From Massospora cicadina (lineage: Eukaryota; Entomophthoromycota; Entomophthoromycetes; Entomophthorales; Entomophthoraceae), in the NCBI GenBank assembly GCA_022478985.1, contig JAKSZP010009283.1, forward strand, positions 150,726 to 214,725: a stretch of 64,000 nucleotides of DNA, written 5' to 3'. Made by a program: the position numbers and the translations under genes. Positions 45,420-56,876 of the stretch are shown piece by piece (the first letter of the stretch is position 1; each line of letters starts with the position of its first letter). The notes beneath the pieces were generated by a model. It did no database searches and was not told the DNA's origin. It saw only the letters and a list, made by a program, of their open reading frames with translations.

Positions 45420-46241
45420 AACAATAAAAACCTGGCGTCTCTATCTCATTTTAGATCAGGAACAACTTAAGCTCTTGGTTAATTTTACTGATATGATGCA
45501 TGGGATGGAGAAATAACTTCTCACCCTCGAGAAACACCAACTTGAACTTTGAAATTTGACTACTGAGCTCAAAAGCAAAATTTGGCAGTTATCTACTCTT
45601 TTTTAGTACTAGATGGTACAGTTATCCACTCTTATTGCCACCAAATTGTCCCTTTGTACCACCTACGATTGGGTAGACTCAATAAATGAGGATATTGACA
45701 CCATACAAAATAAAGTGGACGCCTCCACCTTATGAAACATCCAGTAATAATAGTTCCTCTTTAGGTGAAAATGGTCTTCCTATGTCGATAACGCTGTTCA
45801 GACATTTACCCCCCGCAGTGGCATATTCAAACCATCATTTAAATAGAAGTTTGTCCTGGACGAAGGAAGCATCTTATCTTTCTTATTTTGTTATGAAGAT
45901 GCTATGGAAGAAGCCATTGCCACCCAGAGACTTAAACATTTGACTAACTGTCTTAGTCATATGGCTCAAGGCATTATGGTCCCCCATCTGATGCAAAGTC
46001 ATACTCAGACTGATGCCAAGCCTGCTTTTCTTCAGGAATTCTGTAGCAATTAAACCTTAACCAACCAAAAACAGGCCTTTATTGGTATCAGTCTTAATTA
46101 AGAGGTACTATCAGCAAATACGCCCTCCGTTCTTACCTTGAGGCACAAACTCTAGTTGCAGGGAATCGTCTTACATTAGAAAATGCCATAACTGCTGCAT
46201 TTTTGGCATTTGAAAACATACCTAATATCTTACTTTTTCTT
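45420..46241 (+). pseudogene. G2a gag, first part
   Basis: Gag N-terminus with a predicted helical region (TGMMHGMEK-type sequence, stops present), then KFVLDEGSILSFLFCYEDAM, TQRLKHLTNCLSHMAQGIM and PHLMQSHTQTDAKPAFLQEF at 45850-46060, typical capsid sequence of gypsy Gag. It ends at the LINE-E target duplication (46226-46241) and continues at 51487. Confidence 0.75.
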
Positions 46242-46389
46242 TTTTTATTTACCCAAGGTAAGCCGACCAGGGGATGGACATTACCAAATAAACGTAAAAC
46301 TAAGGGAAAAACTGACAAATATAAAATTGGGCACCCCAGGGTACTCAAGTTACCCCTGTTTCCAGCGGGACTGCCAGGTATGGGGAGTT

Positions 46390-47700
46390 GGTGCACTACT
46401 CTGAGGGAGTTTCCCCTGCTATGGAGCAGGTGTGAAGGAAAGGGTCTGTGTGGAGGAACCAGAGTGGGAACCATGATTCTATGAGCGCTTTTTGTCTTGG
46501 TCTCATATATCCATAGAGCCAGGCTTGGAAGTGCTCTAGTAAGTGGACATGGAATCTGTTAATAACCCCATGAATGGTTGGGACCGTGCCCTTGAACGCA
46601 TCTAATCTAATTTGTGTGTATAGTCCATATTGCAATGGGTATTATTAGGGAGCGGAGGGTAGATGTGATTGGTGACTCAATCTGGAGCGCGAAGATGCTC
46701 TTTGATATTGAGAGTTCCTGTTCGTTTTGAATCTTGAGCAGGCGTGCAACTTCCTGCAGTATAGTTTTGATTAGGGGGCATGTTTTTAGGCGGTGGTGTA
46801 GGGATCCCTCTCCTCCTCATACTGCACATGTTTTGTGGAGGGAGTTGGAGCGGTCCGCCGTCCTATAGGTCCTTCTCAGACAGCGCCAGGCGTTTGCTTT
46901 TATCCTTGGCTGTAGGAGTGGGTGGTGTGTCATTTTCCACACTGCCTTCTGTGTGTGGTTAAATCATAGGGAATGTTTAACGTATCTAGGTATTCTATCC
47001 TAGCTATGCTTGGGGTTGTTGCGAGCATATCCCTCTGGGGGTGGTTTTCTGGGTTTCTTAATTTGAATTGGGGGCTGGGTCGTCCCCTTCCCTGTATAGT
47101 ACCCATGTTCTCTATGGTCCATCCCATACGGCGGATAGTTCAGAGGATATGTTTGAAATGAGGGGAGGTTCCATGCAGACCCATTGCAGTAGGGTGCTTA
47201 GCAAGGTATGAAATTAGTCTGGGTGGACTATGTGAGCTGGTTAATTTGAGCGCCTGTGCAAAGTTAGTCCTTGCTGCTCTGGACCAATCTTGTTGCAGGA
47301 GGTCTGTAGCAAGGATTTCCTTTATCCAGGTACCTAGGATGTGATTGGCGTGGCTCTCAAAATCTATCAGTCACATTCCTCCGCTTGAACGTGGGCCAAA
47401 TAGTGTTTCAATCCATTTAAAAGGGTGAGAGGCAGGCCACAGCCAGCCCTGGATAAGCGCGCGGATTGAGGTTATAAAGGTAGGTGAGAAGGCTATCGCG
47501 TGGGCCTGGTATCACAGTATTGGGAGGATGAGCGAGTTAGCAACTGTAACTCGTCCTGTTAGTCCTGGGGTTCTTTTGAGGGAGGCGACGCGTTTGGATA
47601 CCCGTTGTAACAGGTTACTTTCCATTGTCTCATTAGCATATCCCCCTGATTCTAGCCAGATTCCAAGGTGTTGGACAGATGTGGTGATGGGAGGTGTTGA
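46390..47700 (-). pseudogene. LINE-E ORF2 C-terminal region
   Basis: It aligns base by base with LINE-C 34283-35613. TGA at 47512-47514 (Trp in LINE-D) and at 47371-47373 (Gly in LINE-D), and a one-base insertion at 46603-46620, are at the same positions as in LINE-C. The last 79-codon piece (46635-46396) ends AGETPSE and is identical to that of LINE-C. Pieces at 47127-46930 (NPENHPQRDMLATTPSIARI) and the CCHC region near 46830 fill the interval. Confidence 0.88.
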
Positions 47701-47719
47701 AAATGGTAAAATGATTGGG

Positions 47720-48860
47720 TTTTTTCTTCATGTGTTGGTATGAGGTTCTGATGTTGTGGCCCAATTGTTTGTGTATCTTCCCAAGAGGATTTCTGTCTTC
47801 CTTTTGTTGAGCGATGCATTGCTCACCTTGGAGTATTCCTCTAGAGTGCGTTCCAGCTGTTGGGCATCTTTATTGTTTGCTATACCTGCTATGCAGTCAT
47901 CCGCAAAGGCCAGTATCTTGACTGTTGGTTGTCCTTGAGTGGTTATCCCCATGAGACGTGAGTCAGTTACTCGGAGGAGTGGGTCAAAGCTGAAATTGTA
48001 TAGCAGTGGGCTGAGAGGATCCCCTTGTTTGAGCCCTCTGTGTGGTTTAATCTTGTTTGTTAGGAATCCAGGGCCGCATACAGCCATGGTTGCAGATTCT
48101 TTTAGGAGCATCGCCCATCTTATAAATCTTGGTGGGAGTTTGAAGGCATGTAGACATTCTTTTAGGTATGGCCAGCTAACATGGTCATACGCCTTTTCCT
48201 GATCCAAGAAGACCAGGGCACCAGTTGCTTTGGATTGGCAAATATTTGCAACAGGGTGAATGTTGTTCCAGATTGAACGCCCTGGTATAAACCCAAATTG
48301 GTTGGGTCATAGGACGTCAGATGCAATTGCGCCTAATCTAGCTGCTAAAATTTTTAGTTAGAATTTTTGTTCCGGTATTGGAGAGTGTAATTGGGCGCCA
48401 GTTGGCCAGGTCCAACTTGTCACCCTTTTTATACAAGGTTATAACATGGGATTCATGAACTCCTGGTAATAGGCATGTTTCTAATAAGCTCTGGTTCATA
48501 GACACCAATAGGAGGGAGGCAATTTGTTGAAAATATTTTTTGTAAAATTCGTAGGGTATCCCATCAGGCCCTGGGCATTTCCTACGTGGTGCACCGCGAA
48601 TTTTCTCCCAAAGCTCCTCCCGTGTAATGAGGGATAGTATAATGTAATTTGGTGGTGTACTTTGTATCTTGGCAATTTGTATAGTTTCTTTAATTTTTGT
48701 GAACCTGTTAGAGTTTCACGATATAATTCGGTGTAATAGCGGTGTACTTCCGCCTTGACCTCCTCAGGTTTGGTTGCCACGGTGCCATTGGTCATGCGGA
48801 CCTGTGTGCACATGGGTTGGTTTCTGTGGGAGTGGAATTGGCGGAAAAAGTATGTCAAAC
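47720..48860 (-). pseudogene. LINE-E ORF2 linker and reverse transcriptase
   Basis: The linker (48858-48496) shows the MTYFFRQFHSHRNQPMCTQV and EVKAEVHRYYTELYRETL strings. The RT then has GPDGIPYEFYKKYF and NWRPITLSN, and a one-base insertion near 48343-48360 (shared with LINE-C). The 159-codon piece 48207-47728 follows with DQEKAYDHVSW (motif A), LKQGDPLSPLLYN (motif B), LAFADDCIAG (motif C, codons 47896-47907) and SNASLNKRKTEI (motif D). Catalytic Asp residues are present; the enzyme is lost only through frameshifts and stops. Confidence 0.9.
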
Positions 48861-49263
48861 AGGGTTCGCCTTCCTTTATGAACTTATCTTTGTTTAAGCC
48901 TTAGATTCTGTGTTGGTGTTCAAAGATGAGGTTGTTAAGTTGGGCAGAAATTTCTGCCCATTTGCATCCCCAGTAGGGGCTATAGCCAGATCTCAGAGTA
49001 TTTATTTCCATGTGGTCTAGTTCTGCCAAGGTACGCTTGATTGTGGCCATGCCCGCGGTGTACTTACGTGATGCAATATGTTGGGTTTTGTTGATTAAAT
49101 CCTTTTTAAAATTTTCCCATGTTCTGATGGGATCCGAAGTGAATGAGGCTGTGAATTCTGGGTAGTAGTCTTGTTTTCAACCTAGTCAGATATCATGGGC
49201 AATTTTGTTTTTTCCAGTGAAGCTTTCTCCAAGGCGACACCTGTGTGTGGGATTGGGTTGGCA

Positions 49264-49970
49264 TTAACTGCACTGTAAATAATAGGTGGTCAGAAAAATT
49301 GATCTTTTAGTTATAAATTTGGAGATTCTTGAGCGGTGGGATTGCGGGATGAGGATGTGGTCAATGCGACTCATTGATATGAGTGCTCCCTCGCATATGT
49401 TGGGCCACGTCATGTGGGGAAGGAGTGGTGAATTGGGGGGAAGAGCATCCTGTAAGCCAAGAGATGCCTTCATTGTGCGATATTCAATGTGTCCAAGTGG
49501 GTATCCCCTGGGATTAGGCCATTGATCCGTATTGGGGTTATCCCAACAGTTGAAATCGCCTAACATAATGGTATCTGGTGGGAGGGTGAGAGTAGGAATT
49601 TTTTCAAATTTTTTTTCTCTCACTTGCAGTGCACGGCGCATATATACATGCTATTGAAATTATTTCCTCTTGGCATGTGATTGTTGCCACCAAGACTCGA
49701 CCATGCAAGTGTGATGACAAATTTGAGATTTTAAATTTTTTGTTGTTTTGGATGATCACCCCACAGTGAGACGTCCATACTGATTGTGATGGTGCAACCC
49801 TGTTTGACCAGGATTATTCTTCCCCTTTTAGACAGTGGGTTTCTTGGATGGCCAAGATGTCTACAGGAGGTTCTCACAGGAATGCCAGCATTTTTACTTG
49901 GGACATATGAGTCTTGGCTCCCGCGATGTTTAGCATCCCTATTGACACTGAGGTGCCCGCGGCGCCTCAA
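49264..49970 (-). pseudogene. LINE-E ORF2 endonuclease
   Basis: The N-terminal part with LAIQETHC (minus, near 49860) precedes the open piece 49641-49264. That piece contains MLGDFNCWDNPNTDQWP, GHIEYRTMKASLGLQDALPP and SRIDHILIPQSHR, with the conserved Asp and Asn residues of AP-type LINE endonucleases intact. A frameshift separates the two parts and the FSDHWL end is damaged (IFLTTYYL). Confidence 0.85.
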
Positions 49971-50009
49971 GAGCAGTTGGGAGGGCCCTCTGGCCCTATC
50001 CCACCATGG

Positions 50010-51392
50010 CTCATTTTGGCCATTCTCCGCGTCTGTACTCCAACTCTTTCACTGCCATAGTTGGTTCCCTTGATCTGACCCAATGATTCAATGGAATTGT
50101 GGTTTTCTGCATTTGCGTCAACTTTCCGCACAGGTCCCATGTTGATTTGATGTAGATTGTTGATTGGATTTTATATTTTTGAGGTTTGACTTTGTTGCAT
50201 TGTGCACCACATTTTCGCCCAAATTGTGGTTGCACTGTTCCTTAATATGTGCATGACTGATGTCGCTCTGTAACTCAGTCAGGTTACTGTGAAAATTTTT
50301 GACCTGGGCATATTGTTCTGATTAGTTGGTTCAGTGAATATCCAAAATATCCTCCCGAATTTGTCTAGGGTTAATGGCGGACTCTGTGTGTGCCACCGCT
50401 TCAGCCGCTGCTCGCTTGAGGGCTTTTTGTGCTGCTTTACGTTGTTTGCTTGTAACTGGGTCCACAATGGAGTATAGTCCATCTTCACCCCAGCGGAATG
50501 GGTGGTGACTGTCAGTCATTTTGGAGAAGTTTTTATTATCTTCATCCATTGCTTCCTCACAATAGTCATTTTCCATTAAGCCCTCTTTCACAGGGCATGC
50601 GTGTTCATTGTGGCCCAGTGAGCCACAGTGGTTGTAAATGGGCGGTGCGCGTTCTGGTGTAACTTGGAATGCGGCTGACTGGCCCCCATCTTTGAAGCGA
50701 AATTCTGCTGTTTGGGGAATTCTGGATAAGTCCTCTTGCACTTCTGGGAAGGGATTGATTACAGTGATAGCTTTGCCCATGCACAGGTTGGGCATCAGGC
50801 GAAATCGCTGTAATTCGAGTTGCTGATTTTCTCTGTAGGCCACAAGACCTTTGCGGAGCTCCTCCTCAATTACCTTACGAGGAAGGTTGGTGGGGAGCGA
50901 GTCAAAAGAGATGAATAAAGTTTTTGCTTTGTTCCATCTGGTGCGCGCGGTGCGCACAATTTTTTTGCCCTCAGGGAGGGCAATTTCCACACAGATTTTT
51001 GCTGCAGCATTGGCTTCATCAGCTGTTTTAAAACCAAAGTCGATCCAGCTATGGCCCATGTTGTTGGTAGCTACATACACCGCGTGAGGGAAAAGTGAGG
51101 GCTGTGCCTCACATGTTTTCTCCCAAAGGGTCGGTGACTCATCCCCAAGGAAGAGTCTGATCCCATGTTCCACCTTTGATAAGGGTTGGTTGAACTGAAT
51201 GTACATATATTGCGCGTGCTTTACATTGAATACCATAAACCCAGACGGTGTCTGAGTTTGCAATTTCTTTGCGGATTGGGTTCTTGGTCCCCCTCCAGGG
51301 CGTTTCTTGCCCTTAGTTGAACTGTTAAGTGCACCGCTCGCCACGACGCTCGCCCATGTTGTATTTTTTTATTGATAAAGTCGCCCATCTTT
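50010..51392 (-). pseudogene. LINE-E ORF1
   Basis: A 337-codon frame (51344-50331) holds most of the protein. In order: GKKRPGGGPRTQS basic start, N-terminal domain (VEHGIRLFLGDESPTLWEK, AVYVATNNMGHSWIDFGF), RRM-like domain (FISFDSLPTNLP, RLMPNLCMGKAITVI), knuckle, acidic linker and RWGEDGLYSIVDPVTSKQRK with an Ala/Lys-rich helix. In the knuckle (YNHCGSLGHNEHAC) the first Cys is Tyr; LINE-C keeps it. The natural ATG (51390-51392, MGDFIN) is one base out of frame because of a change in an A-run. The last part lies in other frames down to 50010. Confidence 0.9.
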
Positions 51393-51486
51393 CCTGTGTG
51401 TGATTATCCAAATTTGCTGTTTGAATCAAATTGTAGTAACTAAAGTGATTGTTATGAGAAAGAAAAGCTTTATCTTACTTTTTCTT

Positions 51487-52060
51487 AAGGAGGAGAAATT
51501 TAACATAACTTCCCTCCTACATATTAAAGAGGTATATTGAAAATCTGGCTAGACTGCTTAAGCCCGCTGGGCCTCCTCATTTTTAAAACCAATAAAAGCC
51601 TTAGTCACAAGTATTAGCCATTACACACCCAATTTGCCTACACCTGAATTATACTGCACTCATTTCAGAAGAAATAACCACATTGTAGCTGACTGTCGCA
51701 TTCTTCAACATAAGTTGGAAAAAGATCAGTCATTATAGGGCAAGAGGCTCCCTTTGCTGATGGAAACCAAGTGCCTCAAGACCCTTGTTCTAGTACTAGC
51801 TGCATCAGAAGTACATCCAGTTGTTTTGTGTTAGCTGACCGTCAGAAAAGAAGTCCCTCTGTCTATTCAAGGAAATAAAAACCTCCAGCTTTCTTACATC
51901 TATGTTGGTCAGCTATCCAAACAAATTATGGTGGTCAGCTCTTCTATAGAAAGCCAAGCCTTGGTAGATAAAAATTTTAGATGCATTAAACAACCCTGAG
52001 CTTGGCCACAGCTGAATCCTCCGCTTGCTTCACTGCAAATCTCTAGTGATAGTATATTAG
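51487..52060 (+). pseudogene. G2a gag, second part with degraded knuckle
   Basis: After LINE-E the gag continues and at 51655-51696 reads CTHFRRNNHIVADC. This is the knuckle with its second Cys changed to Phe (C-x2-F-x4-H-x4-C). It is followed by ILQHKLEKDQS and a spacer toward the protease. Stops are frequent. Confidence 0.75.
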
Positions 52061-52079
52061 CTATTAACTCTCAAATTGG

Positions 52080-52360
52080 ATCTTTGGTGGTTTGAGTTGA
52101 AGTAGTAGTCCATAAGGTTAAAGTCCCGGCAATAATTGACACTGGTTCTCCAATTAGCTTTATTTCCTCCAAGCTTATACAAAAGATAAAAATGGCTCCA
52201 GACTTGATTCTCGAAGCCAAATATGGAACAGCAGGTAGTCAGTCTACTAAGGTGATAGGAGCCTATTCTGCTTTACCCCTTCATTTTGGGAAGTTATTTT
52301 ACTTCCCCCGCTGTTGCACTAGAAAACGATAAGAGTTGCTTATTGGGTTCCAACTGATGA
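52080..52360 (+). pseudogene. G2a aspartic protease
   Basis: The frame reads VHKVKVPAIIDTGSPISFIS, with the D-T-G-S active site intact, then LEAKYGTAGSQSTKVIGAY near 52215-52265. This is a retroviral-type aspartic protease that would process Gag-Pol. The G2b copy at 59200-59320 (LDMGFPVNVISQKL) is the same domain. An upstream stop (gtttgag TGA) lies in the linker. Confidence 0.8.
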
Positions 52361-52829
52361 GGGAGTTTAACTGCATCATCAACCACAAGGAAAATACTTA
52401 TACTAATAGGGTATTGGATTCTGTTAGTACTTGAACCCCCATCAAAATTAAAGGAGCCTCTAAAAACGAACTTGCTTCCTCAAATACACATCCTCCATTT
52501 GCAAAATTGAATACCAAGTCTTAGGGGAAAACTTAGTTACCCTCAAAGGCTGTGGATGCCAAAGAGGGGGTCGCTCTGTATGCCTCTCATCCTATCACAA
52601 CACCCTCTGGCTCACACGTTATTGTGGATATGGGGATCATGATTCACATCCCTCCTAACCAATTTTGGAGCTAAGTTGTACTTAAACCCTTTAATAAAAG
52701 AAGCGTTGACCTGCTCTGGGATTTTGGATCCTGCTTATGGAAAATTTAATTCTATTCTATTAGGGAACTTAAATGATACCATACAAGTCCCTTAGTATGC
52801 CCCTATCGCTTATGTAAAACTATGTCCTA

Positions 52830-53760
52830 TTGAAAATATCACCGATGTGAGTTGTTTTAGCTCATTACAAGATTCAGGGTTCGATCCTCTATCTACCATA
52901 GCTTTAGGTGACAGCCAAATTGGAGTCAATTTCACTCCTAACAAACGCCAGAACGTCAAAGACCTCATTGAGGAGTACTGCGATATCTTTTCACAGGCCC
53001 AAGTGATTATGGAAAAGTGTCCAGGGTAATTCACCAAATTGAGACTGTGGCTCATCCTCCATTCAAATCTCGGCCATACAGAAAATTTAAAGTTGAGGAA
53101 GCTCAAGTGGCCCTAGAGTTAGAGCAACTATTGTAAGGCGGGTTACTCATGCCTTCTAAAAGCCTGTGGGCTTCCCCACTTCCATTAATTTAAAACAAGG
53201 ATGGTAGTCACCATGTTATCATGAATTATTGTCGCCTTAATTCAATAACCAGAAAAGACAGCTATTCATTGACATGTTCAGATGACTATATACGCTTGAC
53301 GTCAGGTTCCAACTATTTTTTGGCTATGGATTTCGCTAGCGGGTACTGGCAAGTTAATTCGTCACCAGAAGATCAAGAAAAATGTGCCCTCATCTCAAGT
53401 GAAGGATTTTTTGAGCCCACCCGAATGCTGCAGGGGTTATGTAACACCCCTACTACCTTCCAGCGCGCCATGGACAAACTTTTAGGTGATTTAAAAAGTT
53501 CTTATGTGTTGGTTTATCTTGACGAAATTACAATTTTTTGAGAACTTTACTAAACACATAGATCATCTCAGACAAGATTTCCAGAGTTTAAAGCAAGCCT
53601 CATTAAAACTAAAGCCATCAAAATGTTTTTTCTTTCAGAATGAAATGAATTTCTTAGGCCATAAAGTAGTTTAAGCTGGAATATCCCCAATAAATGATAA
53701 GGTTATGCGCATTTTTTAGGATGTCACCCTAAATCCCTTTGTAACGTACAAGTTTTTTTA
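52830..53760 (+). pseudogene. G2a reverse transcriptase remnant
   Basis: The N-terminal linker is open at 52847-53029 (KDLIEEYCDIFSQAQV), followed by FKSRPYRKFKVEEAQVALEL and a stop. The palm is open at 53221-53541 with NYFLAMDFASGYWQVN (motif A Asp present), MLQGLCNTPTTFQRAMDKLL and VYLDEITIF. The YLDD box (codons 53515-53526) has Glu for the second Asp, which should abolish or severely reduce activity. The frame is lost right after it. Confidence 0.88.
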
Positions 53761-53764
53761 GTGA

Positions 53765-54330
53765 TGGTGGGATAATATCGCCAGTTTATTCCACATTTTT
53801 CCAACACCTCTGAGCCTCTAGTATATTTATTGAAGAAGGGCATACCCTTTTAATGGAAAGAAGAGTAACAGCAGACATTTGAGCTTTTATGCGTCTCTCT
53901 CCCACTCTCAAATATTTATACATTCCAACTTTGATAAAACCTTTCTCCTTTTTACTGATACTAGGGATATAGCCATTGGAGCCATCATATTGCAGCATGA
54001 CGAAAACTTGGTAGAACGTCCTATCGCCTACTATAGAAAAACCTTAACTAGAGCTGAATGCAACTATAGCGTTACAGAAGACAAGTTCTTGGCAGTATTA
54101 TTCGCTATTAAGCATTTCTGACCTTATCTATATGGGAAACATTTCACTATAATTACTGACCATTATTCCCTGTGATGGCTACAGCAAATGAAAGAACCCA
54201 ATGGAAGATTAGTCAATGGGCATTAAAACTTCAAAACTATGTCTTTTGCATCATCCATCAACCTCGGTCCTATACTCCAAAATAAAGATTGCCTATCTCA
54301 GCTGCCCATATAAACGTTAACAGCCCCTGA
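53765..54330 (+). pseudogene. G2a RNase H remnant
   Basis: The 80-codon piece 53879-54121 contains LFTDTRDIAIGAIILQHDEN, RPIAYYRKTLTRAECNYSVT and KFLAVLFAIKHF. Next come a stop, YGKHFTIITDHYSL, a TGA and WLQQMKEPNGR, all typical gypsy RNase H blocks (T-D, T-E-D and T-D-H acidic positions). The tether to integrase follows. Confidence 0.83.
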
Positions 54331-54399
54331 AGAGGATGAACTTTATAACCTCCTAGCTCAACTGCACTTATGGAAAGATAAATCCCCAACTTTTCAAAA

Positions 54400-55480
54400 G
54401 GAATTAGCAAAAAATTGGTGGGTCTTTAAGCCAAAAATGGCCAACTGTGCAAACTTGTGTCCCAAAAATGGGTGCCCTATGTACAACCTTAAAAGTGACT
54501 AACATCATATTAGAGGGACATCGACATGTCAGACACAGAGGAGATCAGGAAACAAACCAGTGGCTCAAGACTCACTGTTACTGGGAATTAATGATTGTTA
54601 CAATTCAAGACCTATTAGAGTTCTGCCTGGTATGCTAAAATCAAGCCAGACCTAATCCCTGGTCACAGCATCCAGAGGGTTCCACCCTGTGACCATTCCA
54701 TACTATTAGCATTGATGTTGTGAGACCTCTCCCTCAAACCTCAAATGGTTACCTGTTCCTCCTCCTGGCTGTGGATCATAAAATTAAATGGATTGAAACT
54801 ATATCGCTACCTTTTACTTCAGCAAAAGCTACCACCACCTTCTTATATAATCAGATTATCATTTAGCATGGGTGCCATCATATAATACTCTCCAATAATG
54901 GGCATATTCTGCTCAATGATAGTGAAAGATTTAGCCGACCTGATGGGAACCACGCAGGTATTTTCCACTCCCTACCATCCTGCCACCGATGGAATGGTGA
55001 AAGGGAGAATAATACCTTAATGGCCACTCTTCAGAAAATGGCCACAATTGACCCTCTGCACTGGCCCCAATATTTGCCTATTGCAATTCTGGCATATTGA
55101 ATAAGTTACCACCAAATCATCAAGATGTCACCCTTCCAAGATTTGTATGGACGGAATCCCCAGTTGTCCTCCAGAATGCAGGCCATGTTAGATTAAGCAT
55201 CCCCTAACGCCCCTGAAGTTACTATGTGAAGCATTGCCAATGAAATCATCCAACTCCAGGATCTAGCTTCTGAAAACTTATCAGCTACCACCAATAGAGA
55301 AACTAACCAGTTTAATGATAAGTATGACCCCCTGCACACCTTCCAAGTTGGTGATCTAGTTCTCTTCTATCATCATCAGCATGGAGGTCATGATCAAAAA
55401 TTGGGAACCAACTGGTTAAACCTTACAAGGTCATTTATAAGTGAGCAATGAACACTCAATTGTAGAGGTCGTTCATGGTA
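54400..55480 (+). pseudogene. G2a integrase remnant
   Basis: The HHCC zinc finger is readable in 54447-54638: GHRHVRHRGDQETNQWLKTH, then CLVC. The core follows with ISIDVV-stop-PLP, LLAVDHKIKWIE (near 54770), a broken second Asp region near 54900 (NNGHILLND) and, for the Glu, TDGMVKGRI near 54990-55010, where the usual E-R-x-N is altered. The C-terminal part (DKYDPLHTFQVGDLVLFYHH, 55317-55380) has the GDxV barrel typical of gypsy integrases. Confidence 0.82.
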
Positions 55481-55540
55481 TAGTAGTAAACTGCATTCAT
55501 AGTCATTTTCTCCATCCATTTTACCCCTAAACCAAAATCT

Positions 55541-55548
55541 AAAAGGGG
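55541..55548 (+). promoter_or_regulatory. G2a polypurine tract
   Basis: The run aaaagggg directly precedes the right LTR start TGTTGTCAGG, the expected place for plus-strand priming. Confidence 0.75.
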
Positions 55549-56876
55549 TGTTGTCAGGATTCCAACCCAATTGAGAGAATTGAATAAGGTTGGTTATGGG
55601 AAATAAAACCTGAGTTGGCCAGTTAGATAGGCCCTTATTGGGGACAATCCCCGATGACATTCCACGCCCTAATATCATGGTTCAAACCTGATCTATAGGG
55701 TGAGCAAATCATATTGGAATGAAATAACTGTAAGGAGAGTGTCTATAACTCTCCTGTTCCCTGCATAAAAGTGTTTGGTGCACAGGGCCAACGCCAGGGA
55801 ACTAGCCGTTATAATAAAAGTCACTATTTCCCAGCAGAGGGAGCTGGAGCAATAATAACACAAGCAAAATGAGCGATTATTAAGGTAAAAACCCAACCAA
55901 AAATGATGCGGTGCACTAAGGGAGAGGTTGTAAACGTCCCAGGTTGGAGGGAACCTGGGAGAACTAATGATGCACTAGGTGAAAGCCTAATTGCATATAA
56001 AATTTGGTGGTTAAGGTAGCGTGAGACCTCCTTAAAGAGGTCCGCACATAGGACCATTTGAGATACCATAAATAAAATGATAAACAGGAAAATTTATTGT
56101 AAGAAATCAACCAACAAGGAATGTTGGCCGTGGAAAACATAATTAACCATCGTTGGGGAATTCAGGGTCTGCCAAAGTGGTCCCAAGCACTGATCCAACA
56201 ATAGGCAAACACTACCATCCAAATTGGCAGCAAACACTGAAACTGACTTCACTCGAGTAATTTATTGAAGTTGGATTCAGCCTGAACGTGTGATTTCATG
56301 AATGGAATGGGTTTCAAAACCCCGTTCCTCAACTAACTGAATAAAACTGTCCATGTTAATTGTGTAAACGTCCATTTTAATGCCTGGGCTGACGTAAGGG
56401 GCTGGGCGTTAGGCACCTCATTAGTACCAACCTGGGCATACTTGGCTTGTAGCTAGCATTGGTCTAGTGTGTGCCTGAGGTCAGGGAGGTCCTGAAGCTT
56501 CACCTTCTGTGCCTCCTGTCAACCAGCCTTATCTTTAGGGTCAGTCCCCACTATGATGTTAGATAACCATGACAATAACAAACCTCCCACCAAATCCCCA
56601 AATTGTTATGAGTCTAAATCTTAGCCTGAAGATTTACTAAACAAAACTCCGTTATGATGATGTTTGGACAAAAATAAACTCTACAATTTATCTTCTTTTC
56701 ACCTATTTTAAGTTAGAATTAGTTATACATTTATTTGGACTTGCTCTTCAAAATAAATATCTGGAAAAGCTTTCTCAACCAATGGAAGAAAAACTGGTAA
56801 TCCAGAACCCTGAAACTTCAGGTCCCCCTAGCCAAAAATATTAAGGGATATGTGACAACACCATATAATCCCAACA
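55549..56876 (+). repeat. G2a 3' LTR, interrupted by S1b
   Basis: The copy of 44877-45348 carrying an 846-bp insertion plus a 5-bp duplication. Without them it is 477 bp. It starts TGTTGTCAGGATTCC and ends AATCCCAACA. Confidence 0.88.
55729..56574. repeat. Solo LTR S1b
   Basis: 846 bp from TGTAAGGAGAG to AACCATGACA, flanked by ATAAC at 55724-55728 and 56575-56579. The left LTR of G2a is uninterrupted at this place (near 45048), confirming the insertion. It aligns full length with S1a. Short minus-strand frames shared by the two copies (for example ALCTKxxxxGNxRVIxTLLT) reflect DNA similarity. I see no protein family in them. Confidence 0.93.

Larger units (their letters stand above)
46242..51470 (-). 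mobile_element. LINE-E: full-length L1-like LINE inside G2a gag
   Basis: The 5229-bp minus-strand element has the perfect 16-bp target duplication TATCTTACTTTTTCTT at 46226-46241 and 51471-51486. Removing it rejoins the G2a gag. It contains ORF1 (51390-50010), endonuclease (49970-49264), linker and RT (48860-47720) and the C-terminal region (47700-46390). The 3' end is the TTAAATAAA-type tail, here GGTAAATAAAAAAAG. It is very close to LINE-C and shares specific disabling mutations with it, although the target sites differ. Confidence 0.96.
44877..56876 (+). mobile_element. G2a: Ty3/gypsy element nested in G1b
   Basis: LTRs at 44877-45348 and 55549-56876 (the right one enlarged by S1b; 477 bp without it) flank a plus-strand internal region: gag (split by LINE-E), protease with intact DTGS, RT, RNase H, integrase and PPT. 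The right LTR starts TGTTGTCAGG after aaaagggg and both end AATCCCAACA. A clean 5-bp duplication and a TGG-type PBS after the left LTR were not found. Proteins differ from family G1, so this is a second gypsy family. G2b is its relative. Confidence 0.88.

Noticed and set aside
55693..56069. Minus-strand frames in S1b similar to a frame in S1a
   Set aside because: Similarity follows the DNA alignment of the two LTRs. The frames end at different stops and show no protein family, so a conserved LTR-encoded protein is not supported.
44877..56876. Reading the right G2a LTR as a naturally longer (1.3 kb) LTR
   Set aside because: The extra 846 bp has TG...CA ends, a perfect ATAAC duplication and a full-length match at 7106-7955, so it is an inserted solo LTR.
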